Assembly: GCA_947044405.1 (NCBI GenBank)
Contig: CAMRHE010000352.1
Location: 310,001-374,000 of the forward strand
DNA: 64,000 bases
DNA from: Leptodactylus fallax
Taxonomy: Eukaryota; Chordata; Amphibia; Anura; Leptodactylidae
Reading direction: 5' to 3'
The position numbers were made by a program, and so were the translations under genes. The notes under the pieces were generated by a model. The model was not told the DNA's origin, made no database searches, and saw nothing but the letters and a program-made list of their open reading frames with translations. Within the stretch, counting starts at the first letter, position 1. Each line of letters begins with the position of its first letter. Shown here in pieces: positions 46,098 through 55,299 of this stretch.

Positions 46098-46976
46098 TTG
46101 CTGGCTAGGTGTGAACAGAGTGTAGGTGGCTCCCCGGAGTCGGCGTGGGTCCCCCCGGCGCAGCCTATTGTCGCGGCGGTGTATACGGTGGTGGGAGGGG
46201 CGACGGGGGTGACGGTGTCAGTCCAAACTGAGAAGGAAAAGGTGGATTCGGTTCATTTAGACGATAGGGCACGGGGAGAAGTTTATGTGTGTTTTGAAGG
46301 CCCGCTAGGGGCGCATCTGAAGAAGGAGGTCAGGGAAAAGATCTGGAAGGATGAATATGTGGAGATCTTTTCCTTGCTTCCTTTGGCTAAATTTAACCTG
46401 GATAAGAGTAAGAAGGAGGACAGTAAGAAAGAGGAGGAAGAAAAGCGGAGGTGGAGGCTTATACCGCAGACCTTCACTAACTGGTTACAGGCCTTTTCTA
46501 TTTTAGCGAGCGTTATAGGCGAGAAGGCCCCGGATAATTGCTCGGGCCTTTTCTGTTATATGGACTCGATAGGGGAGGCATATAGGGTTTATGGAGGTCA
46601 GACGTGGCTCAGGTATGATGAGCAATTTCGGCAACGAAAGGCGGTTAGGCCCAGTATTAGGTGGGATCAGAAGGATATAGGGCTGTGGTTGAGAGTGATG
46701 GCGCCGGCACGTTTCGGGCAGCCCTTTCCCGGGTCGGCCGGGGGAACCGGCCAGGGAGGTACAGGTGGATTTCCAGGCGGTTCGGGCCAGCAGACATCAC
46801 AGCGTTTTGGGTCATGCTGGCAGTACAATGAAGGCCTTTGCAGGTTCGGGTTTGGATGTAAATTTAAACACGTGTGCTCCTTCTGCGGAGGCGCATCGCA
46901 TGGGGCATCCTGGTGTTTGCGGGAAGCAAAAGGGAAGGGGGGCCCCTGCGGGTGGGCAAGGGCAGGACCCCGGTGA
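46098..46976 (+). CDS. Ngaro gag-like protein, C-terminal domain
   Basis: Open for 292 codons. Residues about 73-100 read CFEGPLGAHLKKEVREKIW, then EYVEIFSLLPLAKFNLDK, a lysine/glutamate-rich coiled stretch (about 105-120), RLIPQTFTNWLQAFSILASV, and YRVYGGQTWLRYDEQFRQRK: all hallmark blocks of DIRS/Ngaro gag. Residues about 240-275 form a cysteine/histidine cluster (CWQYNEGLCRFGFGCKFKHV then CSFCGGASHGASWC) likely to bind zinc and nucleic acid. It overlaps the next frame by about 100 bp. The first codon is arbitrary because the true N-terminus is broken. Confidence 0.8.
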   Translation: MLARCEQSVGGSPESAWVPPAQPIVAAVYTVVGGATGVTVSVQTEKEKVDSVHLDDRARGEVYVCFEGPLGAHLKKEVREKIWKDEYVEIFSLLPLAKFNLDKSKKEDSKKEEEEKRRWRLIPQTFTNWLQAFSILASVIGEKAPDNCSGLFCYMDSIGEAYRVYGGQTWLRYDEQFRQRKAVRPSIRWDQKDIGLWLRVMAPARFGQPFPGSAGGTGQGGTGGFPGGSGQQTSQRFGSCWQYNEGLCRFGFGCKFKHVCSFCGGASHGASWCLREAKGKGGPCGWARAGPR

Positions 46977-48793
46977 GCCTGGAAGCAATGCTTCCGTACC
47001 TAAATAAATACGGGGACGGGGTGGCAGCCCGTTTTTTGTTGGAAGGTTTTCGGAACGGTTTTAGAATCCCCCCCCCCAACCATGTTGTTCCCTTTACAAT
47101 AAAAAATTTGAGGTCTGCGCTAGAACATAGAGAAGTGGTGAGTAAAAAATTAGACAAGGAGGTGGGCTTAGGCCGCATGGCAGGCCCCTTCCCGACACCG
47201 CCACTTGAGGATCTTATAGTATCCCCGTTGGGGGTTGTCCCCAAAAAAGAGCCGAATCAGTTTCGGCTCATTCACCACCTGTCATATCCAAGGGGGGTGT
47301 GGGTCAATGATGGGATAGCGCCGAAACTGTGTTCCGTCGTGTATACCTTATTTGACGCGGCTGTTCATTGGCTGCGGCGGAGTGGTCCTGGGGCCCTTAT
47401 GGCCAAGACAGACATAGAGGCAGCCTTTCGGCTCCTGCCAGTTCACCCTGATAGTATCCGTTTGTTAGGTTGTTTTTGGGAAGGGAGTTATTATGTAGAC
47501 CGTTGTTTACCTATGGGCTGCTCGATCTCGTGCGCGTATTTCGAGACTTTTAGTTCTTTTTTGGAAGCCGTTATTCGGGACGTGTCCGGGGTTGACTCTG
47601 TGATTCATTACCTGGACGACTTCCTGTGTTTAGGCCCTGCCGGGTCGGGGGTCTGTGCGGCCCTGTTGGCCACTACCCAGTGGGTGGCAAAGAAATTTGG
47701 AGTTCCTTTGGCGCCAGAAAAGACCGAGGGTCCGTGCACGAGGTTGAGTTTCTTGGGTATTGAGCTAGACTCGATAGCTATGGAATTCCGCTTGCCTAGT
47801 GACAAATTGATTGATTTACGGGAACATGTTATTAGGGCAAGACACCTTAGGAAAATACCGCTGAGGGATTTGCAGTCGGTCCTGGGTAAGCTGAATTTCG
47901 CCTGCAGGGTCATGCCCATGGGTAGGGTTTTTTGTTGGCGTTTGGCGAGGGCTACGGCGGGGGTGTTTAACCCGCGCCATTTTGTGCGTTTGACGGCGGA
48001 GCATAGGGAGGATTTACAGGTATGGGCGGCGTTTCTGGAGCAATACAACGGGCGCTCATTGTTGCAGGGGGAGGTAGTGGATTTATTTGATTGTGAGTTG
48101 TTTACCGACGCAGCAGGTGGGGTGGGTTTTGGGGCGTATTATGGGGGCAAGTGGTGTGCAGCTCCTTGGCCCAAAGCATGGTTTGAATTAGGCCTTACGC
48201 GCAATCTCACCTTGCTGGAGTTGTTCCCTATAGTGGTAGCGGTGTCCATTTGGGGTGAAGCGTTTAAAGATCGGAAAGTTCATTTCCGTTGTGACAACCA
48301 ATCGGTGGTGTCGGCCATTAACAATACTACGGCTTCTTCACCCCCTATAGTTAGGTTGCTGCGTAGACTTGTGTTGTGCTGTCTCTGTTTGAATGCGTGG
48401 GTGGTAGCGGTTCATGTCCCGGGGGTCAAGAATGACCTCGCTGACGCGTTGTCTCGTTTCCAGTGGGACCGATTCCGTTCGCTGGCTCCGGAGGCCGAGA
48501 GGGAGGGGTTGATACTTGTGTGGTCAGATATTGTGCCTAGAAGATCATGGCGATCGGCCAGGTCAGTAGACAAGTTGAACAAGGCCAGGGTCAAAGTCAA
48601 TCGGGCGGTGGCGGGGTTTGTTGCCAGGAATGGGGGTGTGTGCATTCGGCAGAAGGAGCTGGAACCGGGGGAAGGGGAGTTCTGGTTAAGAGATGCGGTG
48701 CATTTGAATGCGGTTGGCATTGACCTGTGGGCGCTGGGCTTACAAGAAGGCGTAGAGAGGGCCCTGGAATTATGGCGGGTCTCTCACGCTTAA
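46874..48793 (+). CDS. Ngaro reverse transcriptase/RNase H fused to hydrolase C-terminus
   Basis: 639 open codons. RT spans about residues 60-330: PLGVVPKKEPNQFRLIHHLS, AKTDIEAAFRLLPV (first aspartate), CLPMGCSISCAYFE, and YLDD at 246-249. RNase H begins at ELFTDAAGGVGFGAYY (Asp 412), with LTLLELFPIVVAV and RCDNQSVVSAINN, and ends at VHVPGVKNDLADALSRFQ (about 530). From about residue 545 the sequence changes to VWSDIVPRRSWR, KVNRAVAGFVARNGG and RDAVHLNAVGIDLW, which fits the last block (DxxH) of an SGNH-type hydrolase. The recombinase and the hydrolase N-terminus are missing, so the fusion is probably a deletion product, yet no stop interrupts it. Confidence 0.85.
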   Translation: MLLLRRRIAWGILVFAGSKREGGPLRVGKGRTPVSLEAMLPYLNKYGDGVAARFLLEGFRNGFRIPPPNHVVPFTIKNLRSALEHREVVSKKLDKEVGLGRMAGPFPTPPLEDLIVSPLGVVPKKEPNQFRLIHHLSYPRGVWVNDGIAPKLCSVVYTLFDAAVHWLRRSGPGALMAKTDIEAAFRLLPVHPDSIRLLGCFWEGSYYVDRCLPMGCSISCAYFETFSSFLEAVIRDVSGVDSVIHYLDDFLCLGPAGSGVCAALLATTQWVAKKFGVPLAPEKTEGPCTRLSFLGIELDSIAMEFRLPSDKLIDLREHVIRARHLRKIPLRDLQSVLGKLNFACRVMPMGRVFCWRLARATAGVFNPRHFVRLTAEHREDLQVWAAFLEQYNGRSLLQGEVVDLFDCELFTDAAGGVGFGAYYGGKWCAAPWPKAWFELGLTRNLTLLELFPIVVAVSIWGEAFKDRKVHFRCDNQSVVSAINNTTASSPPIVRLLRRLVLCCLCLNAWVVAVHVPGVKNDLADALSRFQWDRFRSLAPEAEREGLILVWSDIVPRRSWRSARSVDKLNKARVKVNRAVAGFVARNGGVCIRQKELEPGEGEFWLRDAVHLNAVGIDLWALGLQEGVERALELWRVSHA

Positions 48794-49169
48794 GGTTTTA
48801 AGGCGTGATCGCTGTGGCGGGCAGGGTCCTTGGAGTTGGTGGTTCAGTGGATTACAGGAGGGGGAGTTAATGGTGGTCTCCACCCTCCCGTGTCACAGTT
48901 CATTAGTGATTTGGTGGCTTACCTGGCGTGGTGGGGGACGGTTACAGGGTTCAATGCCCTGTGAACTGGTATGTGGTAATGGGGTCATCTTACAATCATG
49001 GTGCCGCTGGAGCCGGTGGTACGGCTAGTGGTAAGTTCATGTGGTAACGCCAGGATGGAACTCGTTTTGGTTAGTAGCTCCAAGGACTCGGGCCCTGTTT
49101 TTCCTGTATGGTTATTTATGGTATTTACAAAGTTAATATATTTTAATATGTTTTATATGTTAATTGTTT

Positions 49170-49175
49170 AATAAA
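49170..49175 (+). terminator. Polyadenylation signal of the Ngaro element
   Basis: AATAAA in an AT-rich stretch, followed within about 40 bp by a TGTCTTTGTGTTTG-type GT-rich region. Confidence 0.65.
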
Positions 49176-49215
49176 CACGGCTGCTGTGGCCGATTTTATC
49201 CAACTCCTGTCTTTG

Positions 49216-50303
49216 TGTTTGTTTTGCGGATCAGGTGTGGGGGAATATAAGAGGAGTACAGGAAGGGATGCGGCCAGGCAGCGGTGAATAAGTAGGTAAG
49301 AAATACGGCACCTGCTAATCTGCATTGCCTAGTCATGGCTCACACTGTCCTCTAACACCCCCGGTCGGAGCTGAGATGCTGTAGTCAGGGTTTTCTATTA
49401 TATATTGGGGTCCCAATCGCCCCCCCCCGCAACGTTTTCAGGGGGTGCCGCTGCTCCTATTCAGCAGTTTGGGGTCTGACCAGTGACCCCGAGTCTGCCC
49501 CATCCCTGTCCCTCTGCATACATGGTTGATCCTGCCTTGAATGGAGACTGTCAGCCTATGCATCTGCATGGGCTGACAGCCTCCTATACACTGCAATACA
49601 CGTGTATTGCAGCTTATACCTATTGAAGCAGTGATCAGAATATCGCTGCTTCAATCCCCTATGGGGGCAAAAAAGAAAAAATGTAGAAAAAAGTTTAAAA
49701 AAAAGTGTTTAATTCCCCCCCCCCCCTAGAGCTGGTGCTATTATTATACTCGGGGGTCTCCTCAGACCCCAGAGTATATCAGAGGCCCAGGGAAAGTGAT
49801 TAAAAATAACAAACACTTATACTCACCTTACCTCACCTCTTCTGGGTATCCGGCAGTCTGCAGCATCCTCCTCGCTCCTCTTCTTCCTTGCGACTGAGGT
49901 CTTGCTCCCCAGACCTCACTGCTGGTGCCTGTGATTGGGCCTCAGCAGTCACGTGGGGCGCGATGACATCATTATGTCTGGCCTGGCATCTAATGAAAAG
50001 GGGCCGAGCGATGTATAGCGGTCGGGGAACCAGGCTTTCCCCGACCACTCTCATGGGATCCCGGCCCTTTTCCAGGTACGCTGGGTGCTGACGCTGGCCC
50101 TGTCGGCATCCCCCGATCTCACCACGGGGGATGCCGAGGGGGAGATGTAGCATGGCGGAGCCCCTTGGATGCCACGGTTTTAACCGCTTGGTTAAAACCC
50201 CTGTTACTACGAAGTGTGAGGAAATCCGGATTCAATGCGAATCGAATATTTCCTGAAATTCGGATCGAATTCCACTTCGTCAGCTTCGATTCGCTCATCT
50301 CTA
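49216..50303. mobile_element. hAT MITE remnants (TAGAGATG family) with inner module
   Basis: The right end ATTCGCTCATCTCTA closes at 50303 and the preceding GAATATTTCCTGAAATTCGG matches the element at 3657-4358. CAATACACGTGTATTGCAG (about 49593) and GGATGCCGAGGGGGAGATG-type text are also shared with that element. A second block starting at the hairpin (49743) and running through GGGCCTCAGCAGTCACGTG belongs to the module found in the hAT at 28857. The left terminus was not found. Confidence 0.6.
49743..49778. other. Conserved hairpin (copy 4)
   Basis: Stem TATACTCGGGGGTC / GACCCCAGAGTATA with a short loop and small bulges. Confidence 0.8.
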
Positions 50304-51204
50304 ATAGTGACTGATGCTGGATGATGCATTTGCTGTATCATTAGATTGTCTAGATTACATCATGAGTTTGTTGGCTTAGTGTCTAAATGAGATGCAAAAA
50401 ATTTGTGCAATCTCATAAATCTCATAAAAGCTTAGTAAATGTGGGAATGTGTTTTCTTTTACTTGGTGCAGCCATGTAGTGCGGGACGCACTGGTAAGAC
50501 AAAAATGTTTGTATACCCTGTAAGAGAAAATCCCAGAACATTTCAGATCTAGAGATCTATAAGAAAAATAATCTCAGAGATGATTCCTATTCCTGATTCT
50601 TCCTATACATACACTTTGATGACGCCCATCCATTAATGTATGCGTTTAGCTTGGAGATTAAACCTAGTGATGCTTAAACAGGATATTTTAACTGTAATAA
50701 AAGCAGTGTGTGTGTGTGGGGGGGGAAGTCTTAGTAATTCAACTGCTTGCAGGAGGGCAGGAACCTATCTTATGGCTTTACACATCTGTGATAATTTCCT
50801 TCAACTCTCACTTTTATTACTCAGTCGTTAAATTCACATTGAGTTCTTAAAACAAAAAATGTTTTAAACAGATGTGGTTGTTAAAGTTACAATATGAATT
50901 TTACAACCTGATATTTTATGATACTGGAAGGAACTTTACCCGCAGGGTTGGGGGTGTAGGTGACTGATCCATGGAGGACGAAGTACTGACCTAATACACA
51001 CATGCACTAACCTAAATTGCAGCCAAACCTTCCTTTCAGAATGAAGTGGTAATGCAACAATGCAGCCCCTTGTCCATTCAACTCTTTTATATCTAAAGAT
51101 ATTGTGCTACTTGGGGTGATGAGTCAATCTGAACAGGGTTTAAAAATTGTACATAAATCACATATAGAAATCTCGGTGAACTCTCCACCACCACATGCAG
51201 CTGA
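50304..51204. other. No recognised feature
   Basis: Mostly AT-rich DNA without gene-like frames. A short GT/G run lies at about 50706-50726. Confidence 0.5.
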
Positions 51205-51990
51205 GGCTAAGGCCCCACGTAGCGGGCTGCAGCCAAAAAAGCATTACAGGAAAAACCACAGCGGAAACCCATCACGGTTTTTCCCGCAGCACTTTTCACA
51301 GAAAGTCCACAGTGTTTTCCCCTGCGGACTTTCTGCTTCATTTCCGTATAAATGACATGCTGCGATTTCCAAAAACACGTGGTTTTGGAAATCACAGAAT
51401 TTCCTCTCAGATATTTTTCTGCAATGTGTGGATGGGTTCTAGAATCCCATCCACTTTGCAGGGACTGTAAAATGTTGTGGTTTTTGCCATGCTGTTTACA
51501 CCACATGGGCTTCAGCCTTAAGCTTGTTGCAGATGACCGTGTGCTGCCGGCTGGCTGTGAATTAAAGGCACGGGTTGTGCACAGGGGACACGCGGATGTC
51601 ATCCGTGCGCCGCCCGTGCACGAGCCATGCTTCTGCGGCCCCTTTCATTAAATGACTAGGAGCCACGGAAGCAGTGTAATTCACGGTCATGTGTACGGGC
51701 CCATAGAAATGAATGGGTCAGTGTTCTATCCGTGAAACTCTCTGTGGACTTTTTGCCCCTATTATACCTATGCGGAAAATGCCAACCTTTCCGTAAGTAT
51801 AATTGACATGCTGTGATTTTCAAAAACACAGTTTATCCACTACAGATTTTTTTATGCAGTGTATGGATGGGATTAGCCAGAATTCCATCCAATTTGCAAG
51901 TACTGTAAAATGCAGCGTTTTATGCCAGTGTTTCCTCCGCAGCCAAAACGCTGTATGGTTGCAATGTGGAGCCCACGACCTCAGATGGGT
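51205..51990. mobile_element. GGCTAAGGCCCC-type MITE with a nested MITE
   Basis: The left end GGCTAAGGCCCCACGTAGCGG and a right-end trace TTGCAATGTGGAGCCC bound sequence with repeated TTTTCCGCAG / CTGCGGAC motifs. A second small palindromic element (ATGACCGTGTGCTGCCGG to CACGGTCATGTGTACGGGCC, about 51530-51702) lies inside. Family names are uncertain. No coding capacity. Confidence 0.6.
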
Positions 51991-52405
51991 TTTCCAGGCC
52001 AAATAACTGTGACCTTAGATCAAGTCATCAACTGAAGATTGGCAGGCGTCTAATACCACCAGGTTGATCAGCTGTTTGAAGAGGCTGCAGTATTTGCATT
52101 TTACAGCTTAGCCCATTTACTTGAATGGGACTAAGCTTTGATCAGGCTCTCTCGAGAAGGGCCCTCACTACTATTTTCCCAATATAAAAAAAATTAAAAA
52201 ATATGCAAAAATAAAAACAACATACAGCTGCTAAGCTCTGATACACTGTGAGATAGCTCTTTTGACAAAGCTATATTTTTCAAGATCAAGCTTTACCAGT
52301 GCGCAGAATGAGGCAATAAATCAACTAACCAGCCAGAAGCAGCCTCTTCTTCCCCCTTCTCCCTCTCCTCCCCATAGATAGGTGTGAGGGTCAGTACAGA
52401 GGCAG
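51991..52405. other. No recognised feature
   Basis: No gene-like frame or element terminus seen before the hAT at 52414. Confidence 0.5.
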
Positions 52406-52499
52406 ATTCTAGCCAGGGGCGCAACTAGCAAAGACTGGGCCCCATAGCAAACTTTTGACTTGCCCCCTCACACAGCATTGCGCCCCCTTTCTTGGCCCG

Positions 52500-53045
52500 G
52501 ACACAGTATAATACCCCATTTACACACACTATAATGTCCCAAAGTGGCGTTCACACAGAATAATGTTCCATAGCAGCTCCTCCACACAGTATTTAGTCCC
52601 ATAGTGACCCCTCCATATAGTATAATGTCCCATAGTGGCCTCTCCACACAATATTTAAATCCCATAGTGAACCCTCCACACAGTATTATGTCCCATAGTG
52701 GCCCCTCCTCACAGTATTTAGTCCTATAGTGCCCCTCCACATAGTATAATGTCCCATACTGGCCCTTGCACACAGTATAATGTCATATAGTGGACCCACT
52801 CCACAGTATAATGTTCCATAGTGGCCTCCACACAGTATAATTTCTCATAGTGGCCCCTCCACACAGTATAATGTCATATAGTGGACCCGCTGCACAGTAT
52901 AATGTTCCATAGCGGCCCCTCCACACAGTATTATGTCCCATAGTGTCCCCTGCATACAGTATAATGTTCCATAGCAGTCTCCATACTGTATAATGTCTCA
53001 CAGTGGCCCCTCCAAACAGTATTATGTTCCACTGTGGCCCCTACA
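52500..53045. repeat. ~30-bp minisatellite (CAGTATAATGTCCCATAG)
   Basis: About seventeen diverged units of CACAGTATAATGTCCCATAGTGGCCCCTC type. Confidence 0.85.
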
Positions 53046-53123
53046 GTGCTCGTTGCAAATATTTCAAACATTTCGGGATCAGCTGAACCTGACATTTTTG
53101 GGGAACAACACCCATGAACTATT

Positions 53124-53153
53124 ATTATACTTTTTTCAAACCCCAGAGTATAA
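53124..53153. other. Conserved hairpin, decayed copy 5
   Basis: ATTATAC and CCCCAGAGTATAA survive, but the CTCTGGGG half of the left arm is gone. Confidence 0.65.
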
Positions 53154-53549
53154 CGATCTGAGTCCCAGGGGAGGTGACAAACATAAAAAACAGTGTTATT
53201 CACCTCTCCTGTGCTCAGCCGCAACTCCTTGCTGCTTTCGGTCCTCTTCAATGATGTCACAGACATGGCTCACGGCCACCTCCGCTTCCCCTTTTTGCCC
53301 TCCAGGAGGCCCCAGTGATGTGATATGAGACGCATGGGGCCCCCTGGAGGGCAAAAGTGGAGGCGGCCGTGAGCCGGAACGGGGATCGGTAACTAAATAG
53401 GGCCCATTACCTTCCGGGATTAATCTAGCAGGTAACGATCTATTAAAAAAAAAAACCAAGCAGCAGGGGCCCACCAGACCCTCTAAGGTCACGGGCCCTG
53501 TGGCAGCCGCTACAGCTGCTATTGGGGTACTTACGCCACTGATTCTAGC

Positions 53550-54372
53550 CTGAGTGAAGATAAGAAGGAGGAGAGCAGTCTAATAAGTGGAGAAAAACCC
53601 CTCTGATATGCCAGAATACAACATTTAAACAATTAGTAAAATATAAAACAAGATAACTGTATATAATAAACTAAAATAGGTATAAATTCTTAATTAGCAT
53701 TATTATTCTTCCTCAGTCCACTTGCATGAGGAGATGGAGGGTGAACAATACTAATAATCTGAGTGGCCACTGAGATTCTGCATCACAGGCACAGATGCAA
53801 GGGGCATATAGAGGTAACAAATCTTGTAGACATTATTCCTGCTTTTAAAAACCACAGAGTTCTGCTCACAATTTTTTTACCAGAGCTTTCTAAATATTCA
53901 CACTTTGGGGATTTAACTTTATCATGGTCACAATCTTCCTTGCAGAGTTTATTTAACTGAAAAAAAAAGATTAAAAAAAAAGTTTTCCCTATGGGAAATA
54001 TAAGCGTGAAAAGGTCAGGTTTTTTTTACTCATTTTCCAGCTGCTTTTGGCTTTGATTTTGATTATGTTTTATGTATGATTTTGGCTTTGTATATTTTTC
54101 TGCTTTTTATTTTCTTTGTAGTGAAATTACCCACAAGTCCTCTAGTTGCTGCTAAACAAATTATCTTCTGACATGGAACAACCAAATAAGAAATGGAGGC
54201 AATGTTAAAAGTTGAAAAGGTGAAGTCAAATAATCTTAAAGTCTTCTTACTTATAGTACTAGAAAGTAGAAATCTACAACTATCTAACTATGCAGGGTAT
54301 GGGAGGTCAGTAATTTTAATAAAATAATAAAATAAACGATGAGGAACCTGATTCTTCCATTATGCACTTTTG
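53550..54372. other. No recognised feature
   Basis: AT-rich, no convincing frame or terminus. It ends at the duplication CCTTTGGA that flanks the outer hAT. Confidence 0.5.
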
Positions 54373-55299
54373 CCTTTGGACAGAAGCATACCTAGGGGAT
54401 CAGCACGGGGACGGGGGGAAGGGGCAAACATATCTAAGTGGGTCCCCAATATTACCACCATACAGTGACCTTATAGTGGTAGAAATCATCCTGTACACAG
54501 TGCTCTGCATACCATCAGAGTGAACAAAGAACAGGAAAAATTTAGCTGCTTACAGGTGACATTTCAGACTGTAATCATTCACATTTCCTGTCTCTTCCAT
54601 CTGGACCGTCATGACCACATCTACTAGCTGTGACATGTCTCTGTAAAGTTTGCAACACAGACATCTTTGGCTCCTCACTTTTCCAGACACCCAACCCACA
54701 TTGTCCTCACCTACACAAAACCACCATCCTACTGCTACTCCAAATTATAAAATATATAATATTAAAATCCCCTGGAAATTAATAATGCCCCCTGTGCACA
54801 TTTTTAGACTAATAATACTTCCTGTGTGCCCCCTTAATTTATAATACTTCCTGTTTTCCCCCTTAAATTAGTAAAGCCCTTGTGTGCCCCCTCAATTAAT
54901 ATCCTTGTGCCCTTTAAATTAATAGCGCAACTAAATTAATGCCCTCTGATTAATAATGCCCATGTGCCACCTTAAATTAATACTGCCCAATTCCCCAGTG
55001 GTTAGTACCCCTTAATGCCCCCTTATATTATGTCTAGAGATGAACAAATTCGATCCAAATTTAAGGAAATCTTCGATTCGCCACGATTCCGGATTTCTTC
55101 ACGCTTTGTTGCATCGAATCGCATTTTTTTTTTTAATTTTTTAAAATGGCCGCCGCACATGTTAGGACAAGGGGGAAGGGACTCTGTGAGCGCGGGATCA
55201 CCCACAATGCCAAGAGTGCAGCTAATCAGCAGCCAGCAGGACCTGTGATGTCACAGCCCTATAAAAACCCTCGGCTATTTTAGGTACAGTCATTCCACA

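Larger units (their letters stand above)
45090..49215 (+). mobile_element. Ngaro (DIRS-order) retrotransposon, rearranged
   Basis: Order: GC-rich leader (GGGCGGAGCTTCGCGGGACC, about 45112), decayed gag N-terminus, gag C-terminus, RT/RNase H, hydrolase end, 3' non-coding region. The 3' part contains AATAAA (49170-49175) and GGCTGCTGTGGCCGATTTTA, typical of frog Ngaro ends. The tyrosine recombinase is missing. The split direct repeats that define Ngaro ends could not be located by eye, so both borders are approximate. Confidence 0.75.
52414..53541. mobile_element. Complete non-autonomous hAT (1128 bp)
   Basis: Left CAGGGGCGCAACTAGC and right (other strand) CAGTGGCGTAAGTACC are inverted. The 8-bp duplication ATTCTAGC is perfect (52406-52413 and 53542-53549). 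Same family as the piece at 39284. Holds a ~30-bp minisatellite, a decayed hairpin (53124), and an inverted pair GCCCTCCAGGAGGCCCC / GGGGCCCCCTGGAGGGC near 53300-53355. Confidence 0.92.
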
